NCBI RefSeq assembly: GCF_004570875.1
Contig: NZ_SPQK01000022.1
Span: 1 to 64,000, forward strand
Direction: 5' to 3'
DNA from: Blastococcus sp. CT_GayMR16
GTDB lineage: Bacteria > Actinomycetota > Actinomycetes > Mycobacteriales > Geodermatophilaceae
DNA: 64,000 nucleotides
Shown piece by piece: positions 44,250 through 52,736 of the stretch (within the stretch, counting starts at the first letter, position 1; each line of letters opens with the position of its first letter). The translations under genes were made by a program, and so were the position numbers. The notes under the pieces were generated by a model. The model was not told where the DNA came from and searched no databases. It saw nothing but the letters and a program-made list of their open reading frames with translations.

Positions 44250-45278
44250 TCAGCCGGTGAAAGCGCCGGTCTCCGCCAGCCGCGCGGGACTGACCGTCTT
44301 CAGCGTGGCCACCGCCTTCTCCAGCGGGACGAGCTCGATCTCGGTGCCGCGCAGCGCGACCATCTGCCCGTACGCGCCTTCGTGAGCCGCGATCGTCGCG
44401 TGCAGGCCGAAGCGGGTGGCGAGGACGCGGTCGAACGACGTCGGCGTGCCACCGCGCTGCACGTGCCCGAGCACGGTGGTGCGGACCTCCTTGCCCGTCC
44501 GCCGTTCCAGTTCCTCCCCGAGCTGCTGCGCCACGCCCGTGAACCGGCGGTGCCCGTATTCGTCGACCCCGCCGTCGCGCAATGCCATCGTGCCCGGCAG
44601 CGGGGTGGCTCCCTCGGCGACCACGCCGATCACGTGGGAGTCGCCGCGGTCGAAGCGGGCGCTGACCAGCCGGCAGACCTCGTCGACGTCGAAGGGCTCC
44701 TCCGGCACGAGGGTGAGGTGGGCCCCGGAGGCGAGCCCGGCGTGCAGCGCGATCCAGCCCGCGTGCCGGCCCATGACCTCGACGAGCAGCACGCGCTGGT
44801 GCGACTCGGCGGTGGTGTGCAGCCGGTCGATCATCTCGGTGGCGATACTGACCGCGGTGTCGAAGCCGAAGGTCAGGTCGGTCTCGCCGATGTCGTTGTC
44901 GATCGTCTTGGGGATGCCGACGACCGGGACGCCCGCCCGCGACAGCAGGTGCGCCGCGGTCAGGGTGCCTTCTCCGCCGATCGGGATCAGGACGTCGATG
45001 CCGTGGGCGGCCAGCACGCCCTTCATCTGCGGCAGGCCCGCATCCAGCAGTTCGGGGGCGACCCGGGCCGAGCCGAGCGTCGTCCCCCCGCGGGTGAGCA
45101 GGCCGTCGACGGCGGCGATGTCGAGGGGCGTGGTGCGGTCCTCCAGCAGACCGCGCCAGCCGTCGCGGAAGCCGATCACCTCGCTGCCGTAGTGGCTCGC
45201 GGCCGTCCGGACGACGGACCGGATGACGGCGTTCAGGCCGGGGCAGTCGCCCCCGCCGGTGAGGATCCCGATGCGCAC
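44250..45278 (-). CDS. pfkA: 6-phosphofructokinase
   Basis: A 342-residue phosphofructokinase that phosphorylates fructose 6-phosphate in glycolysis. Signatures are [13 protein letters not shown] at residue 5, the phosphate-donor loop [14 protein letters not shown] near 97, [20 protein letters not shown] near 123 and EVMGRHAGW near 167. The combination GGEGT plus PKTIDND is common to actinobacterial enzymes. It does not settle whether ATP or pyrophosphate is the donor; the M. tuberculosis and S. coelicolor enzymes use ATP. The GTG at 45278 has GGGAG six bases upstream. It is divergent from a GntR regulator, which may control it. Confidence 0.93.
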   Translation of the reverse strand: MRIGILTGGGDCPGLNAVIRSVVRTAASHYGSEVIGFRDGWRGLLEDRTTPLDIAAVDGLLTRGGTTLGSARVAPELLDAGLPQMKGVLAAHGIDVLIPIGGEGTLTAAHLLSRAGVPVVGIPKTIDNDIGETDLTFGFDTAVSIATEMIDRLHTTAESHQRVLLVEVMGRHAGWIALHAGLASGAHLTLVPEEPFDVDEVCRLVSARFDRGDSHVIGVVAEGATPLPGTMALRDGGVDEYGHRRFTGVAQQLGEELERRTGKEVRTTVLGHVQRGGTPTSFDRVLATRFGLHATIAAHEGAYGQMVALRGTEIELVPLEKAVATLKTVSPARLAETGAFTG

Positions 45279-45309
45279 GCGCGTCTCCCAGGGTGGTCGG
45301 AGAGGCGAC

Positions 45310-45403
45310 CATACGTCATGACGTCCTGATGTTTCCGGCCGTCGGCGTGTCGGCGGGAGACCGTGGATGAACGGAAGTGAACGTCTCATACGACATGACG
45401 ACC
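45310..45403. promoter_or_regulatory. Direct-repeat operator candidates between pfkA and the GntR gene
   Basis: CATACGTCATGACGTCC (45310-45326) and CATACGACATGACGACC (45387-45403) match at 15 of 17 positions. The first contains the perfect palindrome ACGTCATGACGT. The second is framed by ACGTCT (45381-45386) and AGACGT (45404-45409). One copy lies 32 bases before pfkA, the other 32 bases before the GntR start, as expected for coregulation. Confidence 0.75.
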
Positions 45404-45434
45404 AGACGTCTTGCGGTCCCGTACCTTTGGGTTC

Positions 45435-46175
45435 GTGGTGAGCCCCGTGTCCGGTCCGAAGTACCTGTCGGTCCGGGAGCATCTCCGGCGCCGCGTCACC
45501 GCCCTGCCGGAGCAGACCCTCCTCCCGCCCGAGCCGGTGCTCTGCGCGGAGTACGGGGTCAGCCGGATCACCCTGCGCCGCGCGGTCGACGGCCTGGTCG
45601 CCGACGGGCACCTGGTCCGGGAGCAGGGCCGCGGGACCTACGTCACCCGCCCGGCCATCCGGCACGAGTACCGCGAGAGTTTCGTGCACCGCATCGCCGG
45701 GTTCAGCTCGGTGATGAGCGAGCAGGGCGCCCAGGTGGGCACGAAGGTGCTGACCCAGCGCGTCGTCCCCGCCCCGGCCGTCGTGGCCGGCGAGCTGTCC
45801 CTGGACGGCACCGCCGACGTGGTGGAGCTCGAGCGGCTCCGCAGCGTCGACGGCGAGCCCAACCACGTCGCGCACAGCTTCCTGCCCGCGCAGATGTACC
45901 CGCGCGCCGTGGAGGAGGACTTCAGCCAGGGATCGCTCTACGACTTCCTGCGGCGCGAGTACGACGCGGACCTCGCGCACGCCCGGATCGTCGTCGACGT
46001 CGGTACGGCGTCCCCCGAGGAGGCGGACCTGCTGCGCGTCGTGGCCGGCTCGCCGCTGCTCGTCGTCCGCACGACGGTCCGGGACAGCGCGGGGCACCCG
46101 CTGGTGCACAGCTTCAGCCGGCTGCGGCCGGACGTCAGCCAGGTCGAGTTCGAGGTCTCGGTGGGCAACCGCTGA
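45435..46175 (+). CDS. GntR family (HutC/UTRA) transcriptional regulator
   Basis: A 246-residue regulator. The N-terminal winged helix (about residues 7-75) contains [38 protein letters not shown], the GntR form. The C-terminal UTRA ligand-binding domain covers about 85-240. HutC-type members often sense sugar phosphates or related compounds. It sits opposite pfkA with shared direct repeats, so it may set glycolytic flux. GTG 45435 lacks a ribosome site, and TACCTT at 45422-45427 is a fitting -10 box, so the message may be leaderless. GTG 45438 is the alternative. Confidence 0.87.
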   Translation: MVSPVSGPKYLSVREHLRRRVTALPEQTLLPPEPVLCAEYGVSRITLRRAVDGLVADGHLVREQGRGTYVTRPAIRHEYRESFVHRIAGFSSVMSEQGAQVGTKVLTQRVVPAPAVVAGELSLDGTADVVELERLRSVDGEPNHVAHSFLPAQMYPRAVEEDFSQGSLYDFLRREYDADLAHARIVVDVGTASPEEADLLRVVAGSPLLVVRTTVRDSAGHPLVHSFSRLRPDVSQVEFEVSVGNR

Positions 46176-46654
46176 TGTCGGCCGCCACCACCTGCAGCGG
46201 CGTCTGCGAGGTCCCGCAGTCGCGGGCCGAGGTCTGGCGCGCGCTGGCGGTGCTGGAGCCCTACTGCGCCGTCTGCGACGTCTCCTACGTCATGGGGGAG
46301 GCGGCAGGTGCTCCCGGCGTCGGGACGACGTTCGTCTGCGCACCGGGCCGGCTCGACGGCGGGCCGCCCGCACCCGGTGCCCCCCAGGGCGAGATCGTCG
46401 ACTGGGAGCCGACCCGGCTGGTCACCACCCGCCTCGTGCTCACGCCAGAGACGTGGACGACGCGCATCGAGCTGACCGACACCGAGGCCGACGGCACGCG
46501 GGTCACCATGACCATCACGCACGAGCCCACCGGGGGCGGCCGGGTCGTCCGCCGGCTGCAGCGCGGGGCCCTGCGCCGGCTCGTGCAGCGGACCGTCGAC
46601 GCCGAGCTCGAGAAGGTGCCCGCCCACGTCGCGCAGGTGCCGAACGGCGCCTGA
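46175..46654 (+). CDS. SRPBCC family protein
   Basis: A 159-residue START-like protein: [20 protein letters not shown] at the N-terminus, [10 protein letters not shown] and [17 protein letters not shown] in the beta-sheet, and [22 protein letters not shown] as the C-terminal helix. It offers a hydrophobic ligand pocket; ligand and role are unknown. The ATG overlaps the GntR stop by one base (TGATG), so it is probably translated with the regulator. Confidence 0.85.
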   Translation: MSAATTCSGVCEVPQSRAEVWRALAVLEPYCAVCDVSYVMGEAAGAPGVGTTFVCAPGRLDGGPPAPGAPQGEIVDWEPTRLVTTRLVLTPETWTTRIELTDTEADGTRVTMTITHEPTGGGRVVRRLQRGALRRLVQRTVDAELEKVPAHVAQVPNGA

Positions 46655-46784
46655 ACGAACCCCGATCGGGGGAACGGCGCATCAGAACGCAGGTCGAGGG
46701 GTACTGGACCTCGTTGTGCACCGGCGTGCGCACCCGGCGAGTGCCGGGACGGGAGCCACGCCGGACGAACGAAGGAGAACCACT

Positions 46785-47063
46785 GTGATCGTCCAGATCC
46801 TCGGCCTGATCGTGGTCGGCCTGATCATCGGCGCGCTGGCTCGGCTCATCAAGCCCGGCCGGCAGCGGCTGAGCATCCTGGCCACGCTGCTGCTCGGTGT
46901 CGTCGGCGCCATCATCGGCGGCGTCATCGGCGGCTTCTTCAACGACAAGACGAACATCTTCGAGTTGAACATCCTCGGGTTCATCATCGCCGTGGTCGCC
47001 GCTGTGCTGCTGATCGGTGTTGCCGAGAGCTTCTCCGGCAAGTCGCGCGGCGCCGTCCGCTGA
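46785..47063 (+). CDS. GlsB/YeaQ/YmgE family stress-associated membrane protein
   Basis: A 92-residue protein with three hydrophobic helices. The pattern IVGLIIGALARLIKPGRQ...LLGVVGAIIGGVIGGFF is the transglycosylase-associated (YmgE) family core. Members are induced by stress; the mechanism is unknown and no enzyme active site exists. The GTG at 46785 has GAAGGAG about eight bases upstream. It converges with the MBL gene; CCCCCGGGGG lies between the stops. Confidence 0.9.
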   Translation: MIVQILGLIVVGLIIGALARLIKPGRQRLSILATLLLGVVGAIIGGVIGGFFNDKTNIFELNILGFIIAVVAAVLLIGVAESFSGKSRGAVR

Positions 47064-47090
47064 TCCAACCCCCGGGGGACCGGTCGGGCC

Positions 47091-47729
47091 TCAGAGCTCG
47101 ACCGAGTCCCCCGGGGCCAGCCGGCTGTAGGGCGTGGGCGTACCCGGGCCCCGCTCGCCGAGCAGCCCGCCCACCATTCCCAGACCGATGTCGTTGAGCG
47201 CGCCGTCGTGCACGGCGAACGCCTGGTCGGCGTGCACCGCGCGCACGTAGTCGATGAGCTCCGCGGTCTTGGACCACGGCGCGTGCACCGGCAGGAGCAG
47301 CGTCGCGACCGGCTCGTCCGGCACCGTCAGCGCATCGCCGGGGTGGAACACCTGGCCGCCGACGAGGAACCCGACGTTCGCGATCCGCGGGATCTCGGGG
47401 TGGATCTCGGCATGCAACTCCCCGTGGACGTGCACGTCGATGCCGGCCACCGTGACCGCGTCCCCGTGCCCCACGACGTGCACCCGGCCGCCGAGCCCCT
47501 CCAGCAGTACTGCCACCGACGTGTTCGTCCACAGCTCGAGCGCGGGATCGGCGTCCAGGGCCGCCCGGAGCCGCTGCGGCTCGAAGTGGTCGGGATGCTC
47601 ATGGGTGATCAGGACGGCGGTGGCGCCCTCGAGCGCCGACGGGTCGGTGAACGCCCCGGGATCGACCACGATCCGCTGGTCCCCGTCGCTGATCACGATG
47701 CAGGCATGGCCCTGTTTGGTCAGCTCCAT
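47091..47729 (-). CDS. MBL-fold metallo-hydrolase
   Basis: A 212-residue metallo-beta-lactamase-fold protein of the UlaG/YtnP-like branch. The metal motif is complete: His43, His45, Asp47 and His48 in ITHEHPDHFE, and later histidines in VFHPGDAL and VHAPW. The substrate is unknown. The ATG at 47729 follows AGGA with eight bases spacing; an ATG three codons upstream (47738) is possible. It is divergent from the 72-residue gene. Confidence 0.88.
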   Translation of the reverse strand: MELTKQGHACIVISDGDQRIVVDPGAFTDPSALEGATAVLITHEHPDHFEPQRLRAALDADPALELWTNTSVAVLLEGLGGRVHVVGHGDAVTVAGIDVHVHGELHAEIHPEIPRIANVGFLVGGQVFHPGDALTVPDEPVATLLLPVHAPWSKTAELIDYVRAVHADQAFAVHDGALNDIGLGMVGGLLGERGPGTPTPYSRLAPGDSVEL

Positions 47730-47847
47730 GAACTGCATCCTGCCCCGGCTGGTCCGAACGCGCGTGCCGTCGCCTTTCTCCCCCATCGGGGGGAGGGGAC
47801 CCGGCTGACCCGTCACGCACGGCCGTCGTTCTGCCGACCGTCTCCTC

Positions 47848-48066
47848 ATGATCGTGCAGACGACTGTGTATGCAGCGGCGCGCAGCCGCGCCCACGGGCC
47901 CACCGCCGAGATGTGGCACGCGGTCGAGATGCACCGCCCGCCCGCCGAGGTCGACGGGGCGTGCGAGCTCACCCTCTGCGGCGCCCTGGCCCGGGTCTCG
48001 ACCGAGCAGCGGTGGCCGGTGGCCGCCCGCGACGTCTGCCCGGCCTGCGCCGTCCTCTCCCGCTGA
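47848..48066 (+). CDS. Small Cys-containing hypothetical protein
   Basis: A 72-residue protein, not recognised. It has ELTLCGALARVS and VCPACAVLSR, so three or four cysteines that could bind zinc (C...C-x-x-C), and an N-terminal basic helix with RAHGPTAEMWHAVE. The composition follows the high-GC codon pattern of a real gene. No ribosome site precedes the ATG, so translation would be leaderless or the call could be wrong. It converges with the enoyl-CoA hydratase gene. Confidence 0.55.
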   Translation: MIVQTTVYAAARSRAHGPTAEMWHAVEMHRPPAEVDGACELTLCGALARVSTEQRWPVAARDVCPACAVLSR

Positions 48067-48135
48067 CGGGAGCCCACTGACGCCCTGTCGCCGGGTGGGG
48101 AAGCTCGCCCCGACGGCAGGTGCACACCTCCCGGC

Positions 48136-48912
48136 CTACCGGCCGGTGAACTCCGGCGCCCGCTTCTCCAGGAACGCCTCGACCGCCTCGAGGTGGTCGG
48201 CGGTCTTCCCGAGCTCGGACTGCAGTCTCGCCTCGAGCGCGAGCGTGTCCTCGAGCGAGTCCGTGGCCGCGGTCGCCAGCACGGTCTTGACCGCCCGGTA
48301 CGCAGCGGTCGGCCCGGCGGCCAGCCGGGCGGCGAGCGCCTGCGCCTCGCCGAGCACCTGATCGGCCGGGACGACGCGGTGCACCAGCCCCCACAGCTGC
48401 GCCGTCTCGGCGGTGAACGGGTCGGGCGTCAGAAGCAGCTGGGCCGCCCGCGACCCACCCACGCAGTGCACCAGCCGGGACGCCAGGGCCGAGTCGCTGG
48501 AGAGCCCGACGCCGGTGAAGGCGGTCGTGAACTTGGTGCCCGCCGCCGCGACCCGCAGGTCGCCGGCGAGCGCGATGCCCAGCCCCGCACCGGCACAGGC
48601 CCCGTTGATGCCGACGACGACCGGCACCCGCACCGCGGACAGCGCCAGGATCAGCGGGTTGTACTCCTCGACGACGACGTTCAGCGAGGTGGCCGCGTTC
48701 CCGCGCAGCGACTCCAGGTGCTCGGCGAGGTCCTGCCCCACACAGAACGCCCGTCCGGTGCCGGTGATCAGCACCGCCCGCACCGACTCGTCGGCCGCCA
48801 CGGCCTGGACCTCGGCCAGCAGCTCGGTCCGCAGGGCGTGCGAGAGCCCCGGTCGCTGCAGCGTCAGCGTGGCGACCCCGCCCGCGTCGTCCCTGGTCAC
48901 GGTCTCGGACAT
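48136..48912 (-). CDS. Enoyl-CoA hydratase/isomerase family protein (PaaG-like)
   Basis: A 258-residue crotonase-fold enzyme acting on a CoA thioester. Crotonase signatures are GRAFCVGQDLAEH near residue 53 (oxyanion strand), NGACAGAGLGIALAGDLRVAA near 102 and the helix GVGLSSDSALASRLV near 132. In the last, Asp replaces one hydratase Glu, as in PaaG and related isomerases. This makes an epoxide or ring-isomerising role possible. It is last of the cyclase-ligase-hydratase set, 70 bases after the ligase. The ATG at 48912 fits the family N-terminus. Confidence 0.88.
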   Translation of the reverse strand: MSETVTRDDAGGVATLTLQRPGLSHALRTELLAEVQAVAADESVRAVLITGTGRAFCVGQDLAEHLESLRGNAATSLNVVVEEYNPLILALSAVRVPVVVGINGACAGAGLGIALAGDLRVAAAGTKFTTAFTGVGLSSDSALASRLVHCVGGSRAAQLLLTPDPFTAETAQLWGLVHRVVPADQVLGEAQALAARLAAGPTAAYRAVKTVLATAATDSLEDTLALEARLQSELGKTADHLEAVEAFLEKRAPEFTGR

Positions 48913-48982
48913 CGTCGTCCCGCCTCTCGCACGGTTCCGGGGAACCCCCGCCTCGGCCGCCACCTTCGCAGACCGGCCGCGC

Positions 48983-50644
48983 TCAGCCGCCGGGGGGCTG
49001 GTCGCGGAGCTCCCGGCGGAGGATCTTGCCGGTGACCGTCTTCGGCAGCTCGTCGATGAGCTCGATCTGCCTCGGGTACTTGTAGGCGGCCATGCGCTCC
49101 TTGCAGTGCGCGATGAGTTCCTCGGCCGTGGCGTCCGCGCCGGCCTTGAGGCTGACGAACGCCTTCACGGTCTCGCCGCGCTTCTCGTCCGGGACGCCGA
49201 CGACGGCGGACTCGCGCACCGCCGGGTGCTCCGCCAGGACGTCCTCGACCTCCCGCGGCCAGACCTTGTATCCCGAGGCGTTGATCATGTCCTTCTTGCG
49301 GTCGACGATGAACACCCAGCCCTCGGGGTTCATGAAGCCGACGTCGCCGCTCCTGAGCGCCCCGCCGGGCAGGTTGGCGGCCGTCTCCTCCGGCTTGCCC
49401 CAGTAGCCGGCCACCACCTGCGGCCCGTCGGCGACGATCTCGCCGACCTCGCCCAGGGGCAGGTCCTGCCCGTCGTCGTCCTGGATGTGGACGACGGTGT
49501 TCGGGGCCGGCACCCCGACCGAGAGCGCCCCTGACGTGGGGTCGACCGGTGACGGGGAGCCGAACGGCGTCGCCGTCATCGGCGAGGTGGTCTCGGTCAG
49601 GCCGTAGGCGTTGTGCACCTGGATGCCCGTGGCCTCCAGGAACGCCTTCTCGGCGGTCGGGGAGATCGCCGCGCCCCCGGAGTAGACGGAGGTGAAGGAG
49701 GAGAAGTGGTCCTTGGTGAACCCCGGCGCGCCGAGCATGGCGTTGAGCGCCGTGATCGCCCCGATGGTGAACGTCGGCCGGTGCTCGAGGAGTGCGTCGA
49801 GGACGACCTGCGGCTCGAACCGGTAGGCGAGGACCAGTGGCGCCGGGACGAGCAGGCTCACCGCGACGTGCCCGATGAGCCCGGTGATGTGGAACAGCGG
49901 GGCGACGCCGAAGATCGCGCCGTCCCGTCCCGCGTGCGTCCAGTCCCGGTAGACCTGCGCGGTGAAGACCACGTTCCGGTGGGTGTTCATCGCGCCCTTG
50001 GGCACCCCCGTCGTCCCCGACGTGTAGGTCAGGAACGCGACGTCGCCCGACGCCAGCTCGACCGGCGGCGGCACCTGCCCGCGGTGCTCGCCGATGAACT
50101 CGCTGAGGTCCGTCGTCCCCTCGTGGCGCTGCCGGGTGGTCCCGGCGAAGAGCCGCTCGTCGTTGCGGGTCTGGAACTCCAGCTCGCTGGTGGTGAGGAC
50201 CAGGCGGACGTCGGTGTCCGGCACGACCTCCCGTGCGACCTCGTCGTACAGCGCCTCCAGGGAGACCAGCACCGTGGCGCCGGAGTCCTTGAGCAGGTAC
50301 GACAGCTCGCGCTTCCGGCTCATGGGGTTGATCGAGACCATGACGCCGCCGGCCTTCCAGGTCGCCACCATCGCGATGACGAACTGGGGCACGTTCTGGA
50401 GGTAGACGGCGAGCCGGTCGCCGGGGGAGAAGCCGTTCGCGAGGAGCCCCGCGGCCAGCCCGTCACTGAGCTCGTCGAGCTCCCGCCGCGAGATGTTCCC
50501 GTCGAAGTAGGTCAGGGCGGTGCCGTCGGGATCCCGCTCCACCCCGGCGCGGAACATGTCCAGCGCGTTGTCGAACTCGATGTCGTAGTCGACCGGCTGG
50601 TCGCCGTAGAGAGCCAGCCACGGCCGGTCGGTATAGGTGCTCAT
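48983..50644 (-). CDS. AMP-dependent acyl-CoA synthetase/ligase
   Basis: A 553-residue adenylate-forming enzyme that activates a carboxylic acid with ATP and CoA. Core motifs are complete: YTSGTTGVPKG near residue 205, YGLTETT near 350, SGDVGFMNPEGW near 437, DRKKDMI and the C-terminal lysine in PKTVTGKILRREL. The substrate is unknown; the cluster suggests a cyclic or aromatic acid. The ATG at 50644 is eight bases after the cyclase stop, so the genes are cotranscribed. Confidence 0.92.
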   Translation of the reverse strand: MSTYTDRPWLALYGDQPVDYDIEFDNALDMFRAGVERDPDGTALTYFDGNISRRELDELSDGLAAGLLANGFSPGDRLAVYLQNVPQFVIAMVATWKAGGVMVSINPMSRKRELSYLLKDSGATVLVSLEALYDEVAREVVPDTDVRLVLTTSELEFQTRNDERLFAGTTRQRHEGTTDLSEFIGEHRGQVPPPVELASGDVAFLTYTSGTTGVPKGAMNTHRNVVFTAQVYRDWTHAGRDGAIFGVAPLFHITGLIGHVAVSLLVPAPLVLAYRFEPQVVLDALLEHRPTFTIGAITALNAMLGAPGFTKDHFSSFTSVYSGGAAISPTAEKAFLEATGIQVHNAYGLTETTSPMTATPFGSPSPVDPTSGALSVGVPAPNTVVHIQDDDGQDLPLGEVGEIVADGPQVVAGYWGKPEETAANLPGGALRSGDVGFMNPEGWVFIVDRKKDMINASGYKVWPREVEDVLAEHPAVRESAVVGVPDEKRGETVKAFVSLKAGADATAEELIAHCKERMAAYKYPRQIELIDELPKTVTGKILRRELRDQPPGG

Positions 50645-50652
50645 GGCGGTCC

Positions 50653-51609
50653 CTACTTGATGACGACCGGGTTGACCGGCGTCCCCGCCGCCTTGGCGAC
50701 CTTCAGCGGCGCGGCGACGTAGAGGAACGCGTACCGGCCGTCGTCGGCGCAGTCGGCTGCCAGTGCCTCCAGGTCGGCGATCTCGGTCAGGGCGACCCCG
50801 AGGTTGCGCATCAGGGCGCTGTGCAGCACGAGAGCGACGCCGTTGTTGGGGTCGGTGGTCACCTCGTTGGCGATGGTGTCGGTGACCAGGTTGGGGATCT
50901 CCATGTCCTGGAACCACTGCACGAGTTCGGGGCTGTAGACCAGGCCGGGCTCGTTGAAGCCCTCGTAGAAGGCCTCGCCCTGCTCGTGGAACAGCGTCAG
51001 GAAGTTCGTCCGGACGACGAGGATGTCCCGCTTCTGGATCTCGACGCCCTGGGCCTGCGCACAGGCGAGCAGGTCCTCGTGCGTGAACGTCTCGCCCTTG
51101 TCGAGCGTGTTCTTCCCGCGGAAGCGGGCCATGTCGAGCAGCACGGCCCGGCCGACGACGCCGCGCTGGGCGATCGGCTCGACGCTCGCCTTCTGCAGGC
51201 CGCCGATCGTGGTGCGCGCGTCGTAGCCGTTCCAGATCTTGCCGTCGTACCAGAGGTGGCCCAGGGCGTCGTACTGCGTCGAGCCCTGCAGGTAGGCGTC
51301 GATCTTGTCGTCGGCGTAGTGCAGACCACCGGGATAGGCCGGGCCCTTCCCGCCCTCGTCCCAGTCGGACTCGTCGAGCACCTGGATGCGCTCCGCGGGC
51401 GTGCGTCCCGGCCAGACGGGATCGCCCTTCGGGTCGCCGATGAGCCGCTGCAGCGTGAACACCTTGCCCTCGCTCACCAGTCGGACCGCGGCCAGCACCT
51501 GCTCCGGGCCCAGATAGTTGAGGGCGCCGACCTCGTCGTCGTCGCCCCACTTCCCCCAGTTGCTGGGGGCGTCGGCGAGCAGTTCGGTCAGGGCGGGGGC
51601 GTCGGCCAT
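50653..51609 (-). CDS. Cyclase family protein (PF04199, kynurenine formamidase-like)
   Basis: A 318-residue metal-dependent hydrolase of the cyclase family. The metal-binding segment reads QYDALGHLWYDGKIWNG near residue 111, the DALGH...YDG variant of the HxGTHxD motif of KynB. The sequence NWGKWGDDDEVGALNYL at the N-terminus is typical of this actinobacterial branch. It opens a lactone, amide or formamide of unknown identity. The ATG at 51609 has GGAGG four to five bases upstream. It is first in an operon with a CoA ligase and crotonase, which would degrade the acid released. Confidence 0.88.
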   Translation of the reverse strand: MADAPALTELLADAPSNWGKWGDDDEVGALNYLGPEQVLAAVRLVSEGKVFTLQRLIGDPKGDPVWPGRTPAERIQVLDESDWDEGGKGPAYPGGLHYADDKIDAYLQGSTQYDALGHLWYDGKIWNGYDARTTIGGLQKASVEPIAQRGVVGRAVLLDMARFRGKNTLDKGETFTHEDLLACAQAQGVEIQKRDILVVRTNFLTLFHEQGEAFYEGFNEPGLVYSPELVQWFQDMEIPNLVTDTIANEVTTDPNNGVALVLHSALMRNLGVALTEIADLEALAADCADDGRYAFLYVAAPLKVAKAAGTPVNPVVIK

Positions 51610-51779
51610 GGCGGCCTCCTACGGTCTCGGCGGTGAGCACGGTGGATGTGGCCACCGTCACAGGTGAGGGACCGGGACCGCAACTGCGGCGGGGTCGTGG
51701 CAGTTGGCCGCTGCAACCACGGTGCAACCTCCGGCACGGACGGTCGCGGGGAGCCTGTCGCCGCGCCGGATCGCGGGGT

Positions 51780-51798
51780 TAAGGTAAGCCTCCCCTAC
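51780..51798. promoter_or_regulatory. IdeR/DtxR-like iron box before efeU
   Basis: The 19 bases TAAGGTAAGCCTCCCCTAC match the DtxR/IdeR consensus TTAGGTTAGGCTAACCTAA at 13 of 19 positions. The site lies 45 bases before the efeU start. Iron-bound IdeR would repress the iron-uptake operon here. Confidence 0.7.
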
Positions 51799-51842
51799 GT
51801 CGTCCGACCGGGGGCGTCTCCGTCACCGCAGATCGGGTCTCC

Positions 51843-52736
51843 ATGGGTCAGGCATTTCTCGCGAGCTTCCTCATCGGGCTGCGTGAGGGCCTCGAGGTCG
51901 TGCTGGTCGTCAGCATCCTCATCGCCTACCTGGTGAAGTCCGGCCGGCGCCGTGAGCTCGTCCCGCTGTGGGCCGGGGTCGCGGCCGCCGTCTCGCTGTC
52001 GGTGCTCTTCGGCGCCCTGCTGACCTACACCGAGACGACGCTGCTCGCCGACACGCAGTCGCGCGAGCTGTTCGAGGCGATCACCTCCGTGGTCGCCGTC
52101 GTGCTCGTGACCTGGATGATCTTCTGGATGCGCCGGACGGCGCGCCGGTTGAAGGGCGAGCTGCACGGCAAGCTCGAGTCCGCGATCGGGGTGGGCGCCC
52201 TCGCCATCGCCGGCATCGCCTTCGTCGCGGTCATCCGGGAAGGCCTGGAGACGACGCTGCTCTTCTACGCCGCCGCCCAGGGCGCCACCTCCACCGTGAC
52301 CCCGCTGCTGGCCATCTCGGCCGGGATCGCAACCTCCGTGCTGATCGGTTTCGGCCTCTACGCGGGTGCGATCCGGGTCAACCTGTCGAAGTTCTTCACG
52401 GTCAGCGGTGTCCTGCTGGTCTTCGTGGCGGCCGGGATCTTCAAGTACGGCATCCACGACTTCCAGGAGGCCGGCGTCCTGCCCGGCCTGAACGACATCG
52501 CGTTCGACATCACCGGCGTCCTGGATCCCAGCAGCTGGTACGGCGCGGCCATCTCCGGGATGTTCAACATCACCGGCGCACCGACCGTGCTGGAGACGAT
52601 CGCCTACCTGGCCTATCTCGTCCCGGTGCTGACCGTCTTCCTCTGGCCGTCCCGTCGGCCCGCCACTCCGCCCCGGACCGGTTCGGTCGCGGGCGCCCCC
52701 CCGAAGTCGGAGAACTCCCAGTATGTCCCTGCGTGA
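51843..52736 (+). CDS. efeU: Iron permease EfeU (FTR1 family)
   Basis: A 297-residue ferrous/ferric iron permease with seven hydrophobic helices. Both REGLE motifs of the FTR1 family are present: R14-E-G-L-E18 in helix 1 and R132-E-G-L-E136 in helix 4, which form the iron path. It moves iron taken from EfeO across the membrane. It is first in efeUOB, 45 bases after an IdeR-like box, and overlaps efeO by 14 bases. Confidence 0.94.
   Translation: MGQAFLASFLIGLREGLEVVLVVSILIAYLVKSGRRRELVPLWAGVAAAVSLSVLFGALLTYTETTLLADTQSRELFEAITSVVAVVLVTWMIFWMRRTARRLKGELHGKLESAIGVGALAIAGIAFVAVIREGLETTLLFYAAAQGATSTVTPLLAISAGIATSVLIGFGLYAGAIRVNLSKFFTVSGVLLVFVAAGIFKYGIHDFQEAGVLPGLNDIAFDITGVLDPSSWYGAAISGMFNITGAPTVLETIAYLAYLVPVLTVFLWPSRRPATPPRTGSVAGAPPKSENSQYVPA

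Noticed and set aside
46662-46673. Terminator CCCCGATCGGGG after the SRPBCC gene
   Set aside because: A 12-base palindrome with no room for a loop. It may be chance.
47838-48066. Ribosome-site support for the 72-residue gene
   Set aside because: No Shine-Dalgarno was found, so the gene is kept at low confidence rather than taken as certain.
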